From Blastococcus sp. Marseille-P5729 (lineage in GTDB: Bacteria; Actinomycetota; Actinomycetes; Mycobacteriales; Antricoccaceae), in contig NZ_OMPO01000005.1 of the NCBI RefSeq assembly GCF_900292035.1, positions 1-42,960 on the forward strand: a stretch of DNA of 42,960 bases. Direction: 5' to 3'. The notes under the pieces were generated by a model. The model made no database searches and had not been told where the DNA came from. It worked only from the letters and a program-made list of their open reading frames with translations. Both the position numbers and the translations under genes were made by a program. This document shows positions 1-6,818 of the stretch, piece after piece (positions within the stretch are counted from its first letter, which is position 1; the number at the start of each line of letters is the position of its first letter).

Positions 1-127
1 GGTCCCGGCGATGGGCGATCACGTCGACGGGGCTGGGTCGCCGCTTAGGCAATTCTGACGCACGGCCCTGCTCATCCGACGGATCGGCAGGACCAGCTGC
101 CTGATCCGGGGGAAGCGAGTGAGCCAT
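1..127 (-). CDS. N-terminus of an unidentified gene divergent from the CCA-adding enzyme (truncated by window edge)
   Basis: Reading leftwards from an ATG at 127, the frame stays open for 42 codons to the window edge. The visible peptide is a polar, Pro/Asp-rich N-terminus beginning MAHSLPPDQ and reaching a basic PKRRPSPVD stretch. A TAACGT box (minus strand, 139-134) ends six bases before the ATG, the same leaderless arrangement seen at many genes here. In mycobacteria a NUDIX hydrolase (mutT4-like) lies divergently beside pcnA, so this may be that gene, but no NUDIX box falls within the visible part. The identity is inferred from context only. Confidence 0.5.
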   Translation of the reverse strand, partial: MAHSLPPDQAAGPADPSDEQGRASELPKRRPSPVDVIAHRRD

Positions 128-133
128 GTTCCT

Positions 134-139
134 ACGTTA
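134..139 (-). promoter_or_regulatory. Candidate -10 box, leaderless promoter of the truncated left-edge gene
   Basis: TAACGT on the minus strand, followed by six bases and then ATG at 127. There is no Shine-Dalgarno sequence between, so transcription would start at or next to the start codon. Confidence 0.45.
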
Positions 140-351
140 ACCAAGTCAAGTTTGGTTTGCGCTACACGCGAGTAATTCGCCGCGCGCGTTCACTCCGCCC
201 GACGCCGGGGCCGAGCCGGCTGTCGCGTGGGCCGGCCCGGCTCGATTCGCCGCGCCGGTCGGTCCGTCTTGCCCATGACATCCGCCGCCGCGGACGGCGG
301 GCCCAGGATCCGGTGCGGGCCTCGCGTCGACAAGGGTCGGTGGCCGGTCGG

Positions 352-357
352 TAGTCT
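352..357 (+). promoter_or_regulatory. Candidate -10 box, leaderless promoter of cca
   Basis: TAGTCT ends eight bases before the ATG at 366, and there is no purine-rich ribosome binding site in between. The same hexamer precedes the MFS gene at 3173. Confidence 0.45.
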
Positions 358-365
358 CGATCGCG

Positions 366-1802
366 ATGAACACCCCTGAGCCCGCCGCCCAGCTCGCGGC
401 CGTCCTGCAGCCGGTCCTCGGTCCGCTCATCGACCGTTTCGGCGACGCGGGGCACGAGCTGGCGCTGGTTGGCGGCCCTGTGCGCGACGCGCTGCGCGGC
501 ACCCTGGACCTGCGACGCTCGACCGACCTCGACATGACGACCTCCGCGCGACCCGAGCAGGTGCTGGAGCTGATCGACGGGTACGCCGAGGCGGTGTGGA
601 CCACGGGCATCGAGTTCGGCACGGTTGCGCTGACGCACCACGGCTTTCAGATCGAGATCACCACCTACCGCGCCGACCGGTACGACCGGGTCTCCCGCAA
701 CCCGGAGGTGGTCTTCGGCGAATCAATCACCGACGACCTCGCCCGGCGCGACTTCACCGTCAACGCGATGGCGATCTCGTTGATCGACGGCGCCTTCTAC
801 GACCCGTACGGCGGGATCCGAGACCTCGAGGCCGGGGTGCTCCGGACGCCGTCCGCCCCGGAGGAGTCTTTCGCCGACGATCCGTTGCGGATCTTCCGGC
901 TGGTGCGCTTCATCGCCCAGCTCGGCTTCACCGCCGACCCGGCGACCGCGGCCGCCGCCATGGCGATGAGCGGCGAGCTGGCGCGCATCACGCCCGAACG
1001 GCTGCAGGGCGAGCTGTCCCGTATGTTGCTGACGCCCCGGCCCCGGCCCGGGCTGGAGGCGATGGTGGAGCTCGGCATCGCGGACGTCGTCCTGCCCGAG
1101 CTCGCGGCGCTGCGCATGGAGATCGACGAGCACCACCAGCACAAGGACGTCTACGCACATTCATTGACGGTCCTCGATCAGGCGATCGACCTCGAGCCGC
1201 GGCTCGGGCTGGATGGCCCCGACCTCGTCACCCGGCTCGCGGCGTTGCTGCACGACATCGGCAAGCCCCCGACCCGGCGCCATGAGGACGGCGGCGGCGT
1301 CAGCTTCCACCACCACGAGGTGGTCGGCGCCAAGATGGTGCGCAAGCGGCTGCGCGCGCTGCGCTACTCCAAGCAGGTCGTCGAAGACGTCGCCCAGCTC
1401 ACCTTTCTGCACCTGCGCTTCCACGGCTTCTCCGAGGGCAACTGGACCGATTCGGCGGTGCGCCGCTATGTCACCGACGCAGGCGACCTGCTCTCGCGGC
1501 TGCACGTCCTCGTGCGGTCGGACTGCACGACCCGCAACCGACGCCGAGCCGCGCGTCTCTCGGCGGCGTACGACGAGCTCGAGGCGCGTATCGCGGACAT
1601 CCAGGCAGCCGAGGACCTGCGCGCCGTCCGCCCCGACATCGACGGCAACGAGATCATGCGGATCCTTGACGTGCCGGCCGGCCCGGTGGTCGGTCGGGCG
1701 TGGAAGCACCTCAAGGAGCTGCGCCTGGACCGGGGCCCGCTCTCCCACGACGAGGCGGTCGCCGAGCTGAAGGCGTGGGCGGCCCGCGAGGGCATCAACT
1801 AG
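366..1802 (+). CDS. cca: CCA tRNA nucleotidyltransferase
   Basis: This enzyme adds or repairs the 3' CCA end of tRNAs from CTP and ATP without a nucleic acid template. At 478 residues it has the length usual for actinobacterial PcnA-like CCA enzymes. The N-terminal nucleotidyltransferase head shows the LVGGPVRDAL motif (about residues 35-44), the metal-binding DLD of DLDMTTS (about 56-62) and the RRDFTVNAMA motif (about 127-136). An HD phosphohydrolase-type domain follows, with LLHDIGKPPTRR near residue 300. The ATG at 366 has no Shine-Dalgarno but lies eight bases after a TAGTCT box, so a leaderless message is likely. It converges on the MFS gene, with a shared hairpin at its stop codon. Confidence 0.95.
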   Translation: MNTPEPAAQLAAVLQPVLGPLIDRFGDAGHELALVGGPVRDALRGTLDLRRSTDLDMTTSARPEQVLELIDGYAEAVWTTGIEFGTVALTHHGFQIEITTYRADRYDRVSRNPEVVFGESITDDLARRDFTVNAMAISLIDGAFYDPYGGIRDLEAGVLRTPSAPEESFADDPLRIFRLVRFIAQLGFTADPATAAAAMAMSGELARITPERLQGELSRMLLTPRPRPGLEAMVELGIADVVLPELAALRMEIDEHHQHKDVYAHSLTVLDQAIDLEPRLGLDGPDLVTRLAALLHDIGKPPTRRHEDGGGVSFHHHEVVGAKMVRKRLRALRYSKQVVEDVAQLTFLHLRFHGFSEGNWTDSAVRRYVTDAGDLLSRLHVLVRSDCTTRNRRRAARLSAAYDELEARIADIQAAEDLRAVRPDIDGNEIMRILDVPAGPVVGRAWKHLKELRLDRGPLSHDEAVAELKAWAAREGIN

Positions 1803-1837
1803 CCGGTATGACGCGACGGCGTCACGTCACACCGGCT
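1801..1837. terminator. Bidirectional hairpin between convergent cca and the MFS gene
   Basis: Arms 1801-1817 and 1821-1837 pair over 17 positions with two mismatches around a 3-nt loop. The structure overlaps both the cca stop codon and the end of the MFS gene. No U-tract follows, as is common for actinobacterial terminator-like hairpins. Confidence 0.6.
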
Positions 1838-3173
1838 AGCGCGGTACCTCGTGCTTGCGGGCGATGACCCGGTACAGGAGCGCGACGAGCAGGTAGCAGG
1901 CGGCGATCGAGACGAAGAACCACGTGCTGCGCCCGTTCTCGGGCAGCGTGTACGCGCCGAGGACCACGCCCAGCACGAACGCCACGTTGAAGGTCGTGTC
2001 GTACACGGCGAAGGTGCGTCCCTGGAAGGACTCGTCGATGGTCTCCTGGGCGATTGTGTCGGCGCAGACCTTGACGGCCTGTCCGGCGAACCCCAGGCAG
2101 AACGAGGCCACGATCATCGACCAGGAGCGGTCCACCAGCAGGATCAGACCAGCTGCGGTGCCGAGGGTGCTGTACGCGCCGACGATCCACGCGTTCTTGC
2201 CGATCGCCCGCGCGACTGCCGGAGTGATGGCGGCGGCCAGCAGTGCGCCCACGCCGCCGGCCGCGAGCGCGATGCCGATGCCGGCGATGTCGTGCGGGAT
2301 CAGACCGGCCTCGGTGACATGGTTCTTGAACTGCAGCAGTAGCGAGACGCCGACGGCGCCGAAGATGAACCGATGCGCCGCGATGGAGGTCAGGACGCCG
2401 GCCACCTCGGGGTGCGCCAGGATGTGCCGGGCGCCGTCCCGGACGCCGCGCAGCACGTCGACCACTCGTTGCGCGGACTGGCGGGTGGCGTGGTCCGGCC
2501 CGAGCATGGTGGGGGCGAAGCGGCTCATCAGCCAGGCCGCGAGCAGCGTGCCGAGCACGCTCGTGGCCGCGACCACGGCGTACCCGTGGTTGCTCTTGCC
2601 GGCTGCGTTGAGCAGGCCGATGGCGCATCCCCCGCCAATCAACGAGGAGATCGTGCCGCTGGTGGTGGTGAAGGCGTTCGAGGTGACCAGCGTGTTGCGA
2701 GGAACGACGTGCGGCAGGCCCGCTGACAGCCCGGACAGGAAGAACCGGCTCAATGACAAGCTCAGCAGCGCGAGCACGAAGAACCCGAGTCCCTGGTAGC
2801 CCTGCCAAATGACCACACAGGTCAGCACGGTGATCAGTGCCCGCAGCATCATGGCGACGGTCATCAGGTGGCGCCGGCTGTAGCGGTCGAGCAGGACGCC
2901 GACGAACGGTCCGATCAGCGAGTAGGGCAGCAGCATCACCGCGAAGCCCGCCGCCATGTCCGTCGGGCTCGCGGCGTGCTGCGGGTTGAACAGGACGGTG
3001 CCGGCGAGGCTCGCCTGGAAGCACCCATCGGCCCACTGCGCGGCGATTCTCGCGCCGTACAACCGGCGGAATGCCGGCAGCCTGATGATCGCCTTGACGG
3101 CATGTGACCCGCGCATCGCCTCGAGGTGTGGGTGCGCGTGAGCGCGTACCTCGTCATGCTGCAATCCGGTCAC
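1836..3173 (-). CDS. MFS transporter (Rv0037c-like neighbourhood)
   Basis: A 445-residue integral membrane protein of the major facilitator superfamily, with about twelve hydrophobic segments. Its N-terminus includes AFRRLYGARIAAQWADG, a typical start of MFS TM1, and the loop FVGVLLDRYSRRH matches MFS motif A between TM2 and TM3. The substrate cannot be told; it probably acts as a proton-coupled exporter. The GTG at 3173 is preferred because TAGTCT ends seven bases upstream (leaderless); an ATG at 3116 is the alternative. The open frame continues further upstream but is Ser/Arg/Pro-rich and does not look coding. It is divergent from the YqgE gene, an arrangement I recall from mycobacteria (Rv0037c/Rv0038). 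Confidence 0.85.
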   Translation of the reverse strand: MTGLQHDEVRAHAHPHLEAMRGSHAVKAIIRLPAFRRLYGARIAAQWADGCFQASLAGTVLFNPQHAASPTDMAAGFAVMLLPYSLIGPFVGVLLDRYSRRHLMTVAMMLRALITVLTCVVIWQGYQGLGFFVLALLSLSLSRFFLSGLSAGLPHVVPRNTLVTSNAFTTTSGTISSLIGGGCAIGLLNAAGKSNHGYAVVAATSVLGTLLAAWLMSRFAPTMLGPDHATRQSAQRVVDVLRGVRDGARHILAHPEVAGVLTSIAAHRFIFGAVGVSLLLQFKNHVTEAGLIPHDIAGIGIALAAGGVGALLAAAITPAVARAIGKNAWIVGAYSTLGTAAGLILLVDRSWSMIVASFCLGFAGQAVKVCADTIAQETIDESFQGRTFAVYDTTFNVAFVLGVVLGAYTLPENGRSTWFFVSIAACYLLVALLYRVIARKHEVPR

Positions 3174-3180
3174 ACGCTCA

Positions 3181-3186
3181 AGACTA
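3181..3186 (-). promoter_or_regulatory. Candidate -10 box, leaderless promoter of the MFS gene
   Basis: TAGTCT on the minus strand ends seven bases before the GTG at 3173. It supports that start over the downstream ATG at 3116. Confidence 0.45.
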
Positions 3187-3303
3187 CGACCCTGCCTCGG
3201 GTGATGAACGGTGGTCCGTGTCTGCGGACGCCGCGGCGTCGCAGCCCGAGGGGATGCGCCGGGCGGGAGACATCGGTGCCGGCCTGGGAGACAATAGGAG
3301 GCG

Positions 3304-3921
3304 ATGCAGCGCGACGGGGTACAGGACTGGCTGGACGGCCGCGGCTCGGATGAGCTCCGCCGTCCGGAGGTGGGTGCGCTGCTGCTCGCGATGCCGGCGC
3401 TGGGCGACCCCACCTTCGATCGAACGGTGGTGCTGATCGTGGGGGACTACGACGAGGGCTACCAGGGAGTCATCCTCTCCGAGCCGACCCGCGACGACGT
3501 CCGGGTGGCTCTTCCGCGCTGGTGGCGATCGGCGATGCCGCCGCGCAAGCTGCACCGCGGTGGGCCGTGCGACTACGACCTGGTGCTCTGCCTCGCGGTG
3601 GGCCGTCCGGGGCTGGACGTCGAGGGGCTGGTCGAGGTCAAGCGCTACCGCCACCAGTCGCTCTACCGGGTGGAGGGGGAGGTGGATCCCGACGCGATCC
3701 TGTCGGCGGTGTCCGGCGTCCGGTTGTTCCAGGGCTACTCCGGCTGGTCACCGGGTCAGCTCGAGCTCGAGATCGACGAGGGCGCGTGGCTGGTCGTGCC
3801 GAGCCACGCCGACGACGCGGTGTCGCCGACGTCCGCGACCCTGTGGCGCGGAGTGCTGGCGCGTCAGCAGGGCGACGCCGCGTTCCTGCGCAGCTGCCCC
3901 GACAACCCTGCCCGCAACTAG
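3304..3921 (+). CDS. YqgE/AlgH (UPF0301, DUF179) family protein
   Basis: A 205-residue protein with the family's conserved pieces: LLLAMPALGDPTFDRTVVLI near residues 25-45, the YQGVILSEPT segment near 57-66, LHRGGPCDYD near 83-92 and LFQGYSGWSPGQLELEI near 140-157. AlgH-type proteins are soluble, of uncertain biochemical role, and have been linked to regulation in Gram-negative bacteria. The ATG at 3304 follows AGGAGG by two bases, and a GACAAT sequence lies just upstream, so either a short leader or none is possible. Its divergent MFS neighbour is conserved in other actinobacteria. Confidence 0.9.
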   Translation: MQRDGVQDWLDGRGSDELRRPEVGALLLAMPALGDPTFDRTVVLIVGDYDEGYQGVILSEPTRDDVRVALPRWWRSAMPPRKLHRGGPCDYDLVLCLAVGRPGLDVEGLVEVKRYRHQSLYRVEGEVDPDAILSAVSGVRLFQGYSGWSPGQLELEIDEGAWLVVPSHADDAVSPTSATLWRGVLARQQGDAAFLRSCPDNPARN

Positions 3922-4062
3922 CCTCGATCGGCCGCGCGAGCCGTCGGACGGCGCGCCATCGTCAAGTCCGCTGTGGAGCCCTATGCTCAGGTGGAACCCG
4001 GTTCGCAGCCTCCGCGTCAGCGACTGCGTTCCCTGAGAAGACTCTTGCCGCCGGAGGCCGCC

Positions 4063-4671
4063 ATGCGCCGAATCGTCATCGCCGGAGTGCTGAGCACCGG
4101 ACTGCTGCTGGCCGGATGCTCGTCCGGCCCGGTCGAGCCAACCGCGGAGAACATCGAGACCTTCTGCGCCGAGTACGACGAGTACTTCAACGACTCGAAC
4201 GTCGAGAACCAGGAGCAGTGGCTGAAGGACCTTCTGGAGATGGCGCCGGAAGGCGTCTACGAGCACGTCGAGGCGCGGATCGAGGCGAAGGAGGCCGACG
4301 ACGACGACGAGGAGGCCGCGAAGAAGGGCACCCAGGCCAACGACGCGATCAACAGCTGGCGCGACGAGAACTGTGCGGGCGGCAGCGGGATCAGCTCGTC
4401 AGCTGGGCCGGCCGAGCCGTCCGGTCCGGCAGACGAGGCGACCGTCGCGTGGTGCAATGCCTGGGCCGAGTACTACTACAAAAAGGACTCGCCGGAGGCC
4501 GAGAGCCTGCTGCAACCTGCCGTCGACCTTGCTCCTGACGGCGTCAAGGAGTGGGTCGAGAAGTACCAGGCCGCCCTCGGGTTCGAGGGCGACTACCAGA
4601 AGTACGCCGACTCGGTGATCCGGTACTGGCACAAGGCCTGTCCCGGCGGGGACCAGTACGACGGCGGCTGA
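4063..4671 (+). CDS. Lipoprotein with two copies of one Cys-containing domain
   Basis: A 202-residue predicted lipoprotein of unknown function. The N-terminus is a short signal peptide ending in the lipobox LLAGC (Cys about residue 19). The mature part has two related halves. The first runs FCAEYDEYF ... LLEMAPEGV ... WRDENC; the second runs WCNAWAEYY ... AVDLAPDGV ... WHKAC. Each half opens and closes with a cysteine, which suggests one disulfide per repeat. An acidic/Lys-rich stretch (ADDDDEEAAKKG) and a Ser/Gly/Pro linker separate them. The ATG at 4063 follows GGAGG at 4053-4057 by five bases, which fixes this start. I did not recognise a named family. Confidence 0.85.
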   Translation: MRRIVIAGVLSTGLLLAGCSSGPVEPTAENIETFCAEYDEYFNDSNVENQEQWLKDLLEMAPEGVYEHVEARIEAKEADDDDEEAAKKGTQANDAINSWRDENCAGGSGISSSAGPAEPSGPADEATVAWCNAWAEYYYKKDSPEAESLLQPAVDLAPDGVKEWVEKYQAALGFEGDYQKYADSVIRYWHKACPGGDQYDGG

Positions 4672-4806
4672 ACGGGCCCCATCCACCGCAGACGCAGGCG
4701 GGTGGCGGCCGGACGCGAGTCGCGTGGTGATGACCAATCACGCCGAGGTGTCGATGCCGGGCGTGTCGACGTGCATGGTGAACCGCGGTGCGATTCAATG
4801 GGTCTT

Positions 4807-4845
4807 GCCGGTGTGGTGGCTTGGGGAAGAAGCCACCACACCGGC
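4807..4845. terminator. Perfect 16-bp hairpin between the lipoprotein and metS
   Basis: Arms 4807-4822 and 4830-4845 are exact inverted copies with a 7-nt loop. A short TTT run follows on the plus strand. It sits between convergent genes and could stop transcription from both sides. Confidence 0.7.
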
Positions 4846-4865
4846 TTTCCACATTCAGAGGCAGG

Positions 4866-5027
4866 TCACTCGTGGCGGTGGTCGTCCTGCGCGTACTCGT
4901 CCGGGTCGATCGCCGCGGGTCCGGCGACGACCTCCGGGCGGGCCCGCAGGTAGGCGATGCTGGCGACGAGCCCACCCCACACGAGCAGGATCGACACGAC
5001 GAGCATGGTGATGGCCGGTCCGGTCAC
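4866..5027 (-). CDS. metS: MetS-like small subunit of the NSS methionine transporter
   Basis: A 53-residue protein with one hydrophobic helix near the N-terminus (ITMLVVSILLVWGGLVASIA) and a charged tail ending DDHRHE. In Corynebacterium glutamicum the Na+-dependent methionine carrier MetP needs a small partner, MetS, encoded directly downstream; this gene matches in position, size and topology. Its GTG start overlaps the metP stop in a GTGA junction, implying translational coupling, and GGAGAG lies about seven bases upstream. It ends just before the hairpin at 4807-4845. Confidence 0.8.
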   Translation of the reverse strand: MTGPAITMLVVSILLVWGGLVASIAYLRARPEVVAGPAAIDPDEYAQDDHRHE

Positions 5028-6622
5028 TTGATCTCTCCGTTCGTCGATCCGTCCGCGGACTGGGGAGGTCCGGCGAGCGCGGTCTTCACGTCGTCGTGGC
5101 GCAGCTGCGGCCACGGCGTGAAGCGCTCGGTGCTGTTGCGCCACGGCAGTGCGGTGAGCACGAACGCCGCGATCACCGTGAACGCGATGGTGCCCCACCC
5201 GAAGACGACGAGGTACCAGGTCGGCAGCTGCTCGTACCCGTCGCTGATGAGGGTGATGATGCGCTCGATGAGCATGTACGACAGGTAGATCGGGGCCAGG
5301 ACGCCGAGCAGCAGGATCCAGATCCTGCCGACCTTGAAGGTCGAGACGGAGTTGAGGTGGAAGCGCAGCTCGTCGCCCTTGCGGATGATCCAGATGACGA
5401 TGATGGCCATCAGGATCGCCGAGGTCACGACGCCGATGTTGTTCGCCCACTGGTCGACCGTGTCGAGGGCGAGCAGACCGGACGTCGTGGAGAACAGCGC
5501 GACCGAGATGGTGCCGCAGACGGCCGCGACGCCGACTGCCGCGGCGCGACGCGAGACGCCGAGCTTCTCTTGCAGCGACGCCGAGACGCCCAGCAGGATC
5601 GAGATGAGCGATGTGAACCCGGCGATCACCAGAGCGCCGAAGAACACCGCGCCCCACAGGCTGCCAGCGGGCATCTGCGCCAGAACGGCCGGGAAGGTGA
5701 CGAATGAGAGAATCGGGCCGGTGAGGCCTTCGAGCTCCCCGACGCCGACGCCTCGCTCGAAGGCCAGGAAGCCGAGGGTCGAGAAGACCGCGATGCCGGC
5801 GAGGATCTCGAACGACGAGTTCGCGAAGGCCACCACCAGACCGGAGGAGGTCATGTTGGCCTTGCGCTTCTGGTAGGAGGCGTACGTGATCATGATGCCG
5901 AAGGCGATCGACAGCGAGAAGAAGATCTGGCTGTACGCCGCGATCCAGACATCCGGATCGCTCAGCGCCTCCCAGTCGGGGGTGAACAGCTCGTTGAGGC
6001 CGTCAGTCGCGCCGGGCAGGGTCAGCGCGCGAATCACCAGCGCGATGAAGGCGACCAGCAGCAGCGGAATGCCGATGACGTTGACCCGCTGCACACCGCC
6101 GGCCACGCCGAGGCCCAGGATGACGAGCACCGCGACCCAGACGAGCACGAGTGGGATGGCTACGCCTGCCACGATGCTGGTGGAGATCTCCGGCTCGCCG
6201 ACCTGCAGGTACTCGCCGAGGAAGAAGCCCTTGGGATCGTCGGCGTACTCCATGTCGAAGGAGAACACGAAGTAGCTCATCGACCAGGCGATCACGGCCG
6301 CGTAGTACACCGCAATGACGAACGACAGCATGATCTGGAACCAACCCAGCGGCTCGGTCCACTTCTTCATACGTCGAAAGGCCAGCGGTGCCGCGCCGCG
6401 GAACCGGTGGCCGATCGCGTAGTCCAGGAACAGGATCGGGATGCCGGCGGTGAGCAGCGCGATCAGGTACGGGACGAGGAAAGCGCCGCCGCCACCCTCG
6501 TAGGCGACCCCGGGGAACCGCCAGATGTTGCCCAGACCGACGGCCGAGCCGATCGCGGCGAGGATGAAGCCGGTCTGGTGGCTCCACTGCTCGCGCTCGG
6601 TGGACTGCACTTTGGTGGCCAC
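5024..6622 (-). CDS. metP: Sodium-dependent methionine (NSS/SNF family) transporter MetP
   Basis: A 532-residue inner membrane symporter of the neurotransmitter:sodium symporter family, with about eleven or twelve membrane segments. The TM1 signature GNIWRFPGVAYEGGGGAF lies near residues 30-47, followed by YLIALLTAGIPILFLDYAIG, both typical of NSS proteins. The coupled MetS-like small gene makes methionine (possibly also alanine) the most likely substrate. The GTG at 6622 is chosen because AAGGAG lies nine bases upstream; an in-frame upstream extension is Arg-rich and unlikely to be translated. The 196-bp upstream region contains a strong candidate folded RNA element (6691-6745). Confidence 0.88.
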   Translation of the reverse strand: MATKVQSTEREQWSHQTGFILAAIGSAVGLGNIWRFPGVAYEGGGGAFLVPYLIALLTAGIPILFLDYAIGHRFRGAAPLAFRRMKKWTEPLGWFQIMLSFVIAVYYAAVIAWSMSYFVFSFDMEYADDPKGFFLGEYLQVGEPEISTSIVAGVAIPLVLVWVAVLVILGLGVAGGVQRVNVIGIPLLLVAFIALVIRALTLPGATDGLNELFTPDWEALSDPDVWIAAYSQIFFSLSIAFGIMITYASYQKRKANMTSSGLVVAFANSSFEILAGIAVFSTLGFLAFERGVGVGELEGLTGPILSFVTFPAVLAQMPAGSLWGAVFFGALVIAGFTSLISILLGVSASLQEKLGVSRRAAAVGVAAVCGTISVALFSTTSGLLALDTVDQWANNIGVVTSAILMAIIVIWIIRKGDELRFHLNSVSTFKVGRIWILLLGVLAPIYLSYMLIERIITLISDGYEQLPTWYLVVFGWGTIAFTVIAAFVLTALPWRNSTERFTPWPQLRHDDVKTALAGPPQSADGSTNGEIK

Positions 6623-6690
6623 GAGTCCTCGCTCCTTGTGTGGTCGGCGTGAAACAACAAATCGCCTCACCATGCCACAACGCGATGTAC

Positions 6691-6745
6691 TGGGACGTCG
6701 TCCGTTACCCGAAGGTAACCACCCCGTTAGCCGCCCGACGTCCCA
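6691..6745 (-). promoter_or_regulatory. Candidate structured 5' leader upstream of metP
   Basis: On the metP strand a perfect 10-bp helix (TGGGACGTCG with CGACGTCCCA; plus-strand arms 6736-6745 and 6691-6700) encloses a second hairpin, GTTACC-TTCG-GGTAAC (6719-6704), with a very stable C(UUCG)G loop. The element ends about 68 bases before the metP start. It has no U-tract, so it is not a simple terminator, and I could not match it to a known SAM riboswitch core. It could be a leader control element or a protein-binding site. Confidence 0.4.
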
Positions 6746-6818
6746 ACGAACCCACGACCTTCGACCAGCGCGCACCCGTCACGGTCGTCACTGAGTCGTC
6801 TCTGCGGGCCTGCGACCG

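Noticed and set aside
6623-6818. SAM riboswitch upstream of metP
   Set aside because: A folded element is present, but I could not find the conserved core of any SAM riboswitch class, so only a generic structured leader is reported.
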